DNA of 64,000 bases from Sarcocystis neurona (taxonomy: Eukaryota; Apicomplexa; Conoidasida; Eucoccidiorida; Sarcocystidae): NCBI GenBank assembly GCA_000727475.1, contig KL647290.1, forward strand, positions 1,982,910-2,046,909, in the 5' to 3' direction. Below the pieces are notes generated by a model, which was given only the letters and a program-made list of their open reading frames with translations, ran no database searches and had not been told where the DNA came from. Shown piece after piece: positions 36,950-48,371 of this stretch (positions are counted from its first letter, which is position 1; every line of letters begins with the position of its first letter). The translations under genes and the position numbers were made by a program.

Positions 36950-38168
36950 CTATAAACATCAAGAACTAGCTCTCAGCATATCGAATCCGTCAAATACTAT
37001 GTGCGTCCGTATATGAGAAATGGACACACACGTAAATCTTCCTCTACCACTTCCATGCTACTTCGATGTGGCACTACCCTCGTTTTCTTGTGTTGTTTCT
37101 TGTGTTGCACTTCACGTATAGTAATTACGTAATCTAACACTTGTGTTCGCCTTCCTGATAAATGCACTTATCACACTTCATATATATATATATATATGTT
37201 TGCCTCGTGGGATATGTGTGTGATCGTCTCGGGTGACATTGAGAGGGGAGTGGCGCAGCAGCGACACACCACCCGTCGAGGAACAAGAAGAATAGCCGCG
37301 GCGTCGGAAAACAGTGTACCGTGCAGCAGCAGCGGTTATAGCAGCAGTTTTAACGGCGTTCACAGAAGCAAGAGAACTCCTTTGTAGAGGGGAAAGAAGC
37401 AACAGCGACTACACGAGACGCGGAGGAGCTGTCTGCACTGCATGCTCATGTATCTAACTACCCCTGCTGGAGCACAGCACCACCAGCAGCTGCAGGTTGA
37501 CCCGTAGCAACAGCGGCAGCAGCTGTGGCCGACGAGGCGCAGCAGCAACAACTGCAGGAGCAGGTGCAACATATGAAGAGCTTTCGCAGCAGCAACACGT
37601 GGGGCGACACGCGATCAAACGGAGTCCAGCAGCACGCGGGTGGCGGCCCTGTGGTAGCCGCAGCACCAACAGGCGCAGCAGGAACGACGCATGGAAGAGA
37701 AGCGTGGGGAGCTGCAGTAGCAGCAGGAGGCGCCGCAGCCGGAGGAACACGTGCAGCAGCCGCAGGAAGACAGGAAGCAGCGGAAGTAAGAGATGTCCAG
37801 TAGCAGATGCGTCAGAAGGACGAGGAGAAGCGGCCACAGACACAGCAGCAAGAGGAGAAGCAGGGTCATCCCGAAGAGCAGAAAACTGCGACAGCAGCTG
37901 AGCAGCTGAGCAGCAGGAGGTGCAACAGGGCAGCGAGTGGTGCGGCGCAGCAGCAGGGGCAGGTAGGAGAACCAGCGGCAGCAGCTGTAACTGCAGCGGG
38001 AGAAGGAGGAGGAGGAAGAGACGCAGCACAACAGGAAGTGTGTGCGGCAGGGAGAAGAAGAACAGCAGCGGACTGAACAGCGGAGGGGAAGCGTGGGCCT
38101 CGTGTTGCTGCAGGAGCAGGACGGAGAGCAGCAGCAGCTTCAGCGGATGGGAGAGGAGCGTCAGCAAA
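36950..38168. other. GCA-repeat-rich region upstream of PRPF4
   Basis: From about 37240 to 38168 both strands are open in several frames because the DNA is dominated by GCA/CAG and GGA words, which lack stop codons in every frame. Plus-strand frames translate to Gln/Ala/Arg-rich and minus-strand frames to Leu/Cys-rich sequence. It is probably the promoter and 5' leader of PRPF4, possibly with a 5' non-coding exon. A TA run lies at 37180-37198. Confidence 0.4.
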
Positions 38169-41100
38169 ATGGCTCACAGCAGCAGCAACATGGGGGAAGG
38201 AGGACGAGGCAAGAGAGGAGGAGAACGTGCGCTGGCTGCATGCGTACCTGCTGGGAGTGCAGCAATGAATCCCCTGGGAAAAGGAGCAGCAGCGGGAGCA
38301 GCAGCAGTGAAGGCCGCAGCAGCAACAACAGATGGAACAGCAGGAGGAAAACTGGCAGCAGAGGCATCAGGGGGAAAAGGAGGAGCAGGAGTCTCAAATT
38401 TGAACGACCGTGAAGAGGCAGCGGAGCCCGCGCTGCTGAAGCGACAGCAGCTGCTGCAGCGTCTAGAACTGCAGCAGCGAGCGTCGAACTTGGTCGCAGC
38501 TGTCCCCACAAATGATAAGATCGTCCGCAGGTATGTCCGTCTGCCTCTGCGTACACGTGTGTGGATCTTCTTCTTCCCTCGCTCTTTTACTGTTCTCAAG
38601 TATACACACATATAACCATATACATGAAAATCCACTCTTGCACAGCAGTCGCTTCGATCTGTAGCACGTCGACACTCCTCCCTCTTAGTCTTCTCCACCT
38701 TCGCAGAGACACACACATGTCTGTGAACCTGTCTCTGTGTGTGAGTCCCTTGTCTTCCTCTTCTGGTGCAAGCCCCGCCGAAACGTTCGTCGACGTCCAC
38801 GTATCCGTTTCGTCTTCTCTCGCCATGCCCTCACACACCCACCCACGTACGTGGCGGCTGAGGGCTCTTCACTGCTGTCTCTTTAAACGCGACCTTCCCC
38901 CTTTATTGTAGACGTGTGTGGGTGTGTCTTGGCGGCCTCTTCCTCGTCAGCCGGGTCAAGTTCATCTCCTCTCCTCTTTCTGCGTTGGGCGAGCGACTGC
39001 CTCTGTGCCTGTATCTGTAACGGTTCATCCCCGGCATAGGCCGCGGCTGGCCAGGCGTGAGGAAGTCAGTCGAATATACGACGGTTTCTTCCTCCACCCT
39101 GGGGCAGGCGAGGACTGCGTCGTCTTGGTGTCTTCTGAGTTCTCTTCTCCTCCTCCTTCTTCTTCCGGCGTCTTCTTCGCTTTCCCCTTCGCATCCTCTT
39201 TTCGCTTCTCTCTGTCTGCTCTCGCGTGGAGTGGCCGCCGAGGGCTGGGCGCGCGAAGGGCGCAGCGGGGAGGAAGGCAGGCCTTGCTGTCGAGAGAAAC
39301 ATGTGGATAGACAACACAACACAAAGACCCGGCGGTCTGAGAAGCAGGCGGCCGGCACAGGGACCTCCTCCCCCGCAGCCCTTCCCTGTGTATGTGCGTC
39401 CCTCCACGAGGTCCGTAGTCGTGTGACTCGGCCAGGAGGACGCGAAGGAGAGACTGTGGGGAAGAGCGGAGAGAAGAAAGGGGAGGAAGAGGACGGCAGC
39501 GGCCGGGAGGGGACGTCTGTGCGCACGCTGGCACAGGCCTGTATGTCCCGACTTGCTGCCAGGGGCACGACGGGGTGTAGACGATGGTCTGCAAATAGCG
39601 TGTCTGCAGGCTGCTGCGCGGTCGGCAGAGAGGAGAACAGGAAGAGGAAAACAGAGGAGAAGAAATGGCAGGCAAAGACAGAGACAGAGAGGAATGCCGG
39701 TGTGTGCAGCAGCAGACGTGTGGAGTTCTCCTGTGCGCCAGAGTCCACGCATGCAGCGGTGTCTCTGTGCGGCAGGATTGACGTGACGACGGGACGGCCT
39801 GCCCGAAGACTGCTGCCCGCTGGCACACACGCCCATATCCGTTTGTCCATATATGTATATGCGTCTTTTTGCTTGCATACGTACAAATGGTGTGCCCCGC
39901 CAGCACACACCTCTATACACCTTCGTCTGTCTCTCTCTGTATATATATATATATATGTGTATATGTATCCATTTGTATATATACCTATATATGCGTCTTT
40001 TTGCTTGCATACGTTCGACTGCTGCGCCCCGCCAGCACACAACTCTATACGTTTGTCTGTCTGTGTCTCTATGTATGCAACTTTTTGCTTGCATACGTAC
40101 AACTGCTGCGCCCCGCCGGCACACCTCTGTATATACGTTTGTCTATGTACGCGTACTGTCCGTGTATATGTATACGCATGTTTCTGCTTGCATTCCTGCG
40201 ACTGGCAAGCAGTCGTGTTGTGTGAATGCGGGATGACGTGCTTCTCCGGCAGCTGCGGAGACGCGGGGAAATCCCGTGCATGCGCCCGCCGGACGCCCAC
40301 CCGGCCTCCGGTGGAAACACGACTTCACACATTTGTACGTGCATCATGTCTTGACGCTCTCCTGCTGCACGCCGACTTCGCCTCTTTTCTCTCTCTGTCT
40401 GTTTGCGAGCAGAACATATATATATATATTACCGCTGTCTCAGGATAGAGGCAGCGCACGTTGACAATGACGGACTGCAGGCGGAACACGTATACATACA
40501 TATATATATTACACCTTTGAGCATATAGGCAACGTACGTTGACAGGGATGACTGATTGCAGGCGGTGCATGCGTATGCGTATATATAAGCGCGAACAGAT
40601 GTATGAAGAACATAGCACAGACTTCCATATCTGTGGAGGTGTCTCCATGCTTGCGGAACGAACGGACGTTCATTTTACTTCTTGCGTGACGTTCAGAAGA
40701 ACGGGTTGAACATGACGCAGCGTCGCATTCGTCTTCCACTGCATGCGGGATATACGTATGCTTGTATGTATCTGCGGGATAAATTTTCTGTATGCATGCG
40801 GGCATATGTCTACATATGTATATATTTGTAGTATTCGTCTTCGATGTGTTTCATGGCATATCTACGTATGTAGGAATCTCCAGGATGTTTGAGGGTATAT
40901 ATATATACGTATATGTATCTATCTTTGTGGATCTACGCATTTGCACTATGAGTCTACACTATGTTTTGACGGCATGTGTGCGTACACAAGTATCCATCTA
41001 CCTCTATGTATATGTGTACGTGTGTGTATCTGCAGTATGAATCTACCGTATGTTTGACGACACATATGTATGTGTGTATGTGTATCTGCAGTAAGAGCTT

Positions 41101-44100
41101 GCAGTAGATTTGATGGCATACATCTGTATATATATGTTTACATATACATATATATATATAGGTATATGTGTCTCTGCAGTAAGAATCTACAGGATATTTG
41201 ACGGCATGCATCGGTACATATATATATATATATATGTGTAGGTAAACGTGTCTCTCTACAGTATAATTTTGGTGCGTCTTTTTGAGAGAGCAGGCAGATT
41301 CCATCTGAATCGATGGTTGGCGAAATTTTTTGTCGTGTGACTGCCGCTGTGATGGTTGTGTTGCTCGCGTGTGTGTGGACAACGCATGCAGAATTCTTCG
41401 GCTAGCGGAGCAGCCAATTACTTATTTCGGAGAAGGTCCGTTTGAGCGACGCGAACGGCTGCGACTGCTTTTTGCTGAGGGACGTATCTCTGTTTCTGCG
41501 GAGCAGCTGCAGCGCATCGCTGTCGAAGAGGAGGAAGGGGCAGCAGCAACAGCCGCGGCACTGGCGGCGTCCGCAGCGGCAGCGGCAGCAGCAGCCGTCG
41601 GCAAAGCGGCAGGAGCAGTCGCAGCGGGAGCAGGAGAAGTCGTCGGCGCAGCAGGAGAAGGCGAGGAGGAGGACCAGGAGACGTTCTTCACAGAGGGAGT
41701 GCCGGAGCTAAAAGAAGCTCGTCGGCTTATATTCGAAGACAGTGTGCGCCGGGCACGGGCGAGAGTGCGGAGAGAGAAATTGCTGAGACGGGATGTTCCT
41801 CGTGCGAATTCTGCTGCGGTACAACTGGCGCCACTGCAGCAGCAGCAGGGACAACACGCGGCTCTGTCGGCAGCGACAGCAGCAGTAATGGACGGCGTTC
41901 CGGACGGCAGCAAGGGGGGTCCCAGCAGCAAAAATAGCGCCAACAAAGGCGGCACCGGCAAGAGCAGCAACAGCAGCGTGGATCCGGCGTCAGCGGCAGG
42001 TAGAAAAGGAGGAGGAGAAGCAGCAGCAGGAGCAGGAGGCGCCGCGCACGCCGCCGCGGACGCTCGCCGAGTAGGGACTGTGCTGCTGCCGCGCGACTCG
42101 GTGCTGTTGCGCGTCCTTGAGCTGGAGAGAACGCTGCAGCAGCAGCTCGCCGCAACGTCGTCGCAGATTGGGAGTGACCGGCCCCTTACTGCATGTAAGT
42201 TCTCGCCAGGTGTTGCTGGTGCTGCTGCCTTGTGGGGTGCTGCAGGAGGGGGGGGGACGTCTTCCGCCACAGGCGGCAGGAAGGCGAAGCGCGCGCGAGG
42301 AGCGCACCACTGCAGGGACGGGGAAGAAAAGGAGGAAGAACGCGACGCAGGAGACAACTGCAGCAGCAACAGTGACAACAACAGTTGTGGAGAGCGCTTG
42401 CTGGCACCGAAGCAGGTGCAGCAGCAGCCGCGAGAGAAGGAAGAGTCAGAGGCCAAGGACGAAGAAGAAGAAGCAGCAGCAGCTAAGCGCTTCTGGGAGG
42501 AAGCTGCCTCAACAGAGTATTTCTCTCAGTACCTCGCGACCGGCAGCTGGAATGACACGGTCCGCCTGTGGAGTGTCGCAGACGGCGCGCTGCTCCACGA
42601 ACTCCACGGCCACAGCAGCCGAGTCCATGCGCTCGCTTGGCGAACAGCACCTCCTCATAAACATCTGGAAGCTCCTGCGGATAGCGCTGACGCTGAAAAA
42701 GTACGTACTACGTATATGGGTATGTGTGTGGATATGTATACGGATATGGGTGTGGATGTGTATGTGGATGTGTATGCGGGTATGTATTTGGATATGTATG
42801 TGGATATGAATATAGACGCACATATGTGTATGTGTGTGTCTGGATGTGTTTGTCTCTGTTTCGTATGTACAGCTGCTCCGGGGTACGTGTACCTCCTGGC
42901 GTGTCCTACAGAGAAGTAGCTGCGCAACTCCGTATATTTCTACTTGTGTACGTACGTCCAACTCTATCTGCCTGTCTCTCTCTCTATATGGATGTATCCG
43001 CATAGATGCCGGGGTGCAGCGTATCACTTAGCTCTACGTGAATCTGCGTGCGCATTTCTAGAGGTATGTAAAGACTCCTCCTAGCAGTATCATCGGGGAG
43101 TAGTACGTGTGTGGGACCTACAGTGTCGACAAATGCACACATACATATATATGTGTACACGGACGCGTGCATGTATATATGTATGTATATGCATGTTTTT
43201 GTGTAGGATTCGTTGGGGGTCGCAAGCGTGCACGTATACTTTTGCATCTGTTGTCCAGAGTCGGCATCTTTGTCCAGTAATATCTGTTCGATTAATGGCG
43301 CGATATAATACCGCGACACGTTTTGTCGAGTGTCTCCCTCTGTGTCTCTCTGTATGCGTGCGTGTATGTGTGTGTCTGTGCTGCTGTCTGCGTGTATGTG
43401 TGTGTGTGTGTGTGTCTCTGTGTGTGTGTGGCCTGTCTCTCTGTATGTGTGGCTGGCTGTACGTCTTGTGTGTGTGTGTGTGTGCCTGTGTGTCTCTGTG
43501 TGCGCGTGTCTCCGTCTCTCTGTGTGCATGCGTCTGCGTGTCTCCGTTTGTCTCTCTGTGTGTCTGTGTGTGAGTGTGTGTCCACCTCTACGTTTATCCC
43601 TGTCCACACATATGTATAAAGGTGCGAATTTCTCTCTATACGTCTACGCGCGTATGTATGCGTCTCTTCAGATGGATGTGTACGTGGGTATGTATGCACG
43701 CGCATGTTTGTATAAATGAAGGAAGATCCAACTTTTCACGGAGGTAAACATACGTACATACGTGTGTCTACCCATCTACGTATCTACGCATGTACTTAGA
43801 CCTCTCTACACTTGTTCATATATGCATGTATTTATCTATTACGCGTCCGTGCGTCCGCATATAAAGGCACATCCGCCTTTGATTGTACGAGTGGGCACAG
43901 CTGTACACGTATACGTGCACGAGTCCATCCTCATGGGAAGTAGCGTAAATACTCGAGCGCGTACATATATATGCGTATATGCGTGTTTCAATATATACAA
44001 ATATGTATGTATATATGTATATACATGTATACGTCTTTGGACGTGGATCACGGCGTACGTAGACGCGTAGGTATGCTTGTGTGTCTTTGTTCGGAGGAGG

Positions 44101-47100
44101 ATAGTCAGACGGTAGGTCAGCCTTTCGTTTGAAACGTACGACAACACATACGTCTCTATATTGCTGTTTTCTTATGTGTCTATCTCTGTACATACGAGAA
44201 AAATACGAAGCCCGGCTGTAGTTGTCTGCGCTTGTGTGTGTATATATATATATACATGTATATATGTATGTATATTCCCCTCTTGCTCTTTATCTGCACT
44301 TACTTACACGTATACATGTACATATTGTCCATGTGTGTAAATGTATTGTCCATGAAATGACCTTAGTGTCATTAGGTGTGTGTGTGTGGGTGGATGTTTG
44401 TGCGAAGGGTGGAATTCCGCTGCTGCTGGCAAGTGGAGGCGGGGACGCACGCATTTGCGTGTGGGACATCCACCGGCTCAGCAGCGACAGCAGCAGCAAC
44501 AGCAACAGTGACCTGAACAGCAGCGCCGTTGGAAGTGGCAGTAGCAACCCAAGCAGTTCGGGGAAGAGAGGCACCAAGAGCAGCAAGGCACTGGTCTACA
44601 CTTTGAAAGGACATGAAGACAGAGTTAATCGGTTGCTGTTTCATCCGTCCGGACGCTTCTTGTTTTCCACCTCCCACGACGAAACCTGGAGGATGTGGGA
44701 TGTCGAGACGCAGCAGGAGCTGCTGTTGCAGGTGAGTCGTTGCGGCGCAAGCTGCTGACACCAGCCTTGTTGCGGCAGCTGCTGCTGCAGCAGCAGTTCA
44801 TGAGCAGCAGGAGGCAGAGCAGCCGCAGCAGGAGCCAGAGAAGCAGCAGGAGCAGGCGTAGCGTCAGCATCCGCAGCGAGAGCAGCAGGAGCCAGAGGAG
44901 CTGCACCAGCAGCAGAAGCACGAGCAGCAGCGCGAGGAGGAGCAGGAACAAGAGCAGCAGTAGCAGGAGACAGGGCGGAACTCAAAACTGTAGCAGTTTG
45001 TCGACAGCAGGCGCAGGTGGTGAAGTCAAAGAAGCAGTCGCAGGAGCAGCAGCGGGAGAGTAAACGCGGGGGCAGCAGCGGGAGCAAGAGGGGGACGGCA
45101 GCAAAAAATGAGTGTCGGTACAGCAGCATGGGCAGCAACCGCAGCAACATTCCTCGCACGGCAGCAGCATCGAAGGCTCGTCGAAAGAAGCAGCGGGGAG
45201 TAGTGCATCTGCTGCTGCCGCTGCTACGAAGAAGAAGAAGAATGAACAGCGAGATTGGCAAGGCGGAAGAAGAAAGCCAGGAATGTGCTCGTGCTGCAGC
45301 AGCTGAAAAACCAGGAGCTGCAACAGAGAACACATGCACATCTGTGTCCCTGCAAGAGAAAGGCGGCAGCAGCGGCCGAAGAAGGAGCAGCTACAGCGAG
45401 ACGCAGGGAGGAGCAGAGGCAGCGAGACAATTGCAGCAGCAACGTCAGTGCGAACAGCGCAGCAGCTTTTCAACAAAAGCAGCAGTACAAGAGCAACAGA
45501 GCCAGCAGGAACACAAGAGCAATGACACCCGAAGCACATGCAGCAGGATGACACAGCTGCCGTGGAGTCCGATAAAGCATTAACAGCAATACAGCAGCGA
45601 GACAGCAGCAGCGAGACAGCAGCAGCGAGACAGCAGCAGCGAGACAGCAGCAGCAAGGCAGCAGCAGCAGTAAGGCAGCAGTAGCAGCAGCAGTAAGGCA
45701 GCAGTAGCAGCAGCAGTAAGGCAGCAGTAGCAGCAGCAGTAAGGCAGCAGTAGCAGCAGCAGCAGTAAGGCAGCAGCAGCAAGACAGCAGCAGCAGCAGC
45801 AAGACAGCAGCTGCAGCAAGGCAGCAGTGGCAGCAAGGCAGCAGTGGCAGCAAGGCAGCAGCAGCAGACGTGGAATTAGAAGGAAAGTAGTAGGTCTTGC
45901 AGAGGTGCATGAGGCGTGCAGTTGCACCAGGTGCAGCAGACGCACGGCGGGAGAGCAGCAGAAGAGAGGCCGAGCGCAGCAACCACCCCAGCAACCAGCG
46001 CACAGGAAAAGCAGAGTAGCAGCAGCAGCGGCACGACCAGCAACGGGAGCAGCGAAACGGAAAGGGTAGGAGAAGGAGAGCTGGAGAAACTGAAGGAGCG
46101 GCAGAATGGCAAACCGAAAACCTTGACAGCAGGAGCAGGCACAGCAGTTCCACGTACGGCTACACTGAAGAGCGTGTCTTGTTTCTCTCTGCTGTGACCC
46201 CGTCCTCTTTTTCTGCGTATCCGTGCAGTGCACCACTCGTCTCTCTCTCGACTTGCAATGTGTACCTAATGTGCATCCTCCATACATATATATGTACATA
46301 TATACGTGCATATACGCATGGATGTACTCCTGCTTTACAACACATATATACCATGTGTATTGCATGCATGGTGTGTATATATATACACCAAGTACGTATT
46401 AATATATATATATATACACACACACAAATACATACACTATATCTACACACTTTGTATACATATGTGTAGACACCACATATATATATATATTAAACGCACG
46501 TGCCTGTGACGTTGACAGACGGGTCGACGTTTTGTCTTGTTGATCACGTTTGTGCCTCTTTGAAAAGTCGATTCCGCGCCTGCCTCTGCACGTTGTCGAT
46601 GTTGGACTCTCGTCCACGCACGGCAGCTGCACAGGGCCGGTTTCCTTGTCCTTCTCTTGCGATTCTTGCGGAGAGCTGCCTCTTCTCATTTCTCGACATC
46701 CTACAAATACGTAGATGTGCGGTGTGCATGATGAAGTGCATCTTCGTCCATCTGTGGACGACACAAGCACAGGCCGTCTCGCTTCATCTTCTCCTTCTTC
46801 GATCCCCCCCCACCCGGTTCTCGGTAGCTTCTTAGAGGGACACATACGTGCAGGAGGTGCGCCGTACGCACGTGGACATGTGATGCGTGTTCGTCGAAAT
46901 ACGTGTATTTAATTGTGTGTCGTCGTCCCTGCGTAAGTCACGTGACGTTGCTAGACTTCGATTTCTCTCCTGGCAACGCGTGCGGCACCAGCAGCACATG
47001 ACCCACTGGCATATACGCAGCAGAGAGCTCCCCGTTTCCACGTGCGTGTGTGGGGCGCTCACATTCTTAGAGGAGTGCCTGCTTGTCTCGTGTAGTCTTC

Positions 47101-48371
47101 CCGTGTGACGCTGTCTTCTTGTAGAGCAGGCTTGGAGCAGTAGTGTGTGTCGTAGCGTCGCGTGCAGTCCCTTCCAAATAGAGTGGAGACGGGACAAAGG
47201 TAGGGTGGACGCCGTGTGCGAGACACACTGCACGCGGAGGTGCCTCCTTCGTTCACGTCCTCGTATTGAGCTCGGGCTTTGCTGTTTCTTGGGGGGTAGT
47301 AGCGGTCGAAAGGCAGGAAAAACGTGTGTATTTGTCTCTCCCGCGTGACGTGCGTGACCTGAACCTGCCTTCACGAGTCTGCAGACTCTCTCTTCTTTTT
47401 TGCTGCCTTTCTTGTTGGCTGTGTATCAGGAAGGGCATGCAGCACCCGTTTATGGACTGGCCGCGCATGCGGACGGCTCACTGTTAGTGACCTCCGATAT
47501 ATCCGGCGCAGTGTGGGTGTGGGACCTGCGAAGCGGTCGTGCGGTGCTGCCTCTTGCCGCACATGTGAAGCAGGTCGTTGGGGTGTCCCTACACCCCGTC
47601 ATCGGCAACTGGCTAGCCACTGCTGCTGATGACCACGCAGTAAAAATATGGGATCTGCGCAAGGCTGCTCGAACCGCTCTTTTCTCTTCACCCGCGCCTC
47701 CTACCGCGGCCCGGTCCTACAAGAAACCCGCGGATGCGTCTGTTGAATTTTCCGCTGCTGCTACACACGCACCGGTTGCGTCGTCTTCCTCCGGTGCTGT
47801 GGGTGGTCTTGCTGCTCCCTCGGGTAGCTCCGCCGCTGCTGACGCGGAAGCTTCGGGTTCAACTTCCTCCTCCTCCTCCGCAGCTGCTCCTGCTGCAAGT
47901 ACCGCTGCGTCTCCACCGCCTGTTGGTGCTGCTGGTGCTGGGGCGTCTGCCGCAGCGCCGTCTGGTGAGGACGTTGCTGCTGGTGAGACAGCGCGTCCGA
48001 CTGCTACTGGAGCTGTGCCAGCGGCGTCGCAGCAGCAGCAGCATGCAGCGGCAGGGGCACAGCAGCAGCAGCTGCGCAACAGCGGCAAATTCCTGCTGAC
48101 GACGGTGCTGGCGCACCATAAACTGGTCGCAGACGTTATGTTTGAGCCGGTGCTCGGGAGGTGTATGTACACCGCAGGGTTCGACGGACTCGTCAAAGTG
48201 TGGAATATCCACGACTTCTCGTGCGTCAAAACGTTAGCAGGCCACGAAGGGCGAGTCATGGCCTTAGACGTCATGCGCGGAGGAAAGGCAGTGGCCAGTG
48301 CAGGTTTTGATAGAACGTGGAAGCTCTGGAGCTGCTCGGCAGCTGCAGCGGCTGGGCCCTCGACGAAATAA
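38169..48371 (+). CDS. PRPF4: U4/U6 small nuclear ribonucleoprotein Prp4
   Basis: Four exons with matching phases: 38169-38530 (ends phase 2 at gtatgt), 41392-42700 (phase 2 to 0, gtacgt), 44408-44731 (phase 0, gtgagt) and 47430-48371 (TAA). Total 978 residues, against about 520 in human PRPF4. Residues about 95-150 match the SFM/Prp4 motif: AAVPTNDKIVR joined across intron 1 to LAEQPITYFGEGPFERRERL. IGSDRPLTACKFSP (about 380) opens the propeller. Seven WD40 blades follow, with YLATGSWNDTVRLWS, ICVWDIH, FSTSHDETWRMWD, AVWVWDLRSGR, DDHAVKIWDLRKA, FDGLVKVWNIHD and FDRTWKLWS. The protein binds U4/U6 with Prp3 and cyclophilin H in the tri-snRNP. Extra length comes from Ala/Ser/Gln insertions after the SFM motif, inside blade 1 (about 400-490), between blades 2 and 3 and between blades 5 and 6. 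The ATG 38169 (AAAATGG) is chosen because upstream sequence is repeat. Further upstream starts in frame are possible. Confidence 0.92.
38903..40448. other. Long overlapping sense and antisense frames inside PRPF4 intron 1
   Basis: Intron 1 contains a plus-strand frame of 463 codons (39057-40448) and a minus-strand frame of 465 codons (40300-38903), with a further minus-strand frame of 352 codons (40124-39066). They are not explained by GCA repeats in their left halves. The translations are rich in Arg, Ser, Cys and Pro and end in degenerate repeats, so the signal is probably a stop-poor GC-rich composition. A nested gene cannot be excluded. Confidence 0.3.
39861..40150. repeat. Degenerate tandem repeat in PRPF4 intron 1
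   Basis: At least three copies of a block of about 75 bases start GC(G/A)(T/A)CTTTTTGCTTGCATACG and continue with TGCGCCCCGCC(A/G)GCACAC at 39861, 39993 and 40077, separated by TATA/TGTCTCT tracts of varying length. Partial copies flank them near 39810 and 40180. Confidence 0.75.
40940..41265. repeat. Degenerate tandem repeat before PRPF4 exon 2
   Basis: About five copies of a 65-85-base unit contain TCTGCAGTA(T/A)GAATCTAC followed by TATGTTTGACGGCAT-like sequence and a TATA/TGTG tract, near 40948, 41030, 41085, 41172 and 41255. The copies lie in intron 1, just upstream of the acceptor at 41391. Confidence 0.65.
43318..43612. repeat. TG/TGTCTC microsatellite in PRPF4 intron 2
   Basis: A low-complexity run of GTGTGT, TGTCTCTCTG and TGCGTG words covers about 300 bases of the intron between PRPF4 exons 2 and 3. 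All three plus-strand frames are open over much of it and translate to Cys/Val/Ser repeats, which are artefacts. Confidence 0.85.
44760..46060. repeat. Large CAG/GCA array in PRPF4 intron 3
   Basis: The intron between exons 3 and 4 carries about 1.3 kb of CAG-dominated DNA on the transcribed strand. Two ordered sub-arrays stand out: a 14-bp unit with GAGAC at 45599, 45613, 45627 and 45641; and a 23-bp unit with TAAGG at 45671, 45694, 45717 and 45740, then 26 bases to 45766. Neither 14 nor 23 is a multiple of three, as expected for non-coding repeats. Overlapping minus-strand frames of up to 284 codons translate to Leu/Cys runs and are shadows. Confidence 0.9.

Noticed and set aside
43292..43705. 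Plus and minus frames of 98-207 codons rich in Cys, Val, Thr and His in PRPF4 intron 2.
   Set aside because: They arise from TG/TC microsatellite DNA and carry no other coding evidence.
44982..46365. Minus-strand frames of 227-284 codons, Leu/Cys-rich, and matching plus-strand Gln/Arg/Ser frames.
   Set aside because: They lie in the CAG array of PRPF4 intron 3. CAG tracts have no stop codon in any frame, and the 14- and 23-base periods would scramble any protein.
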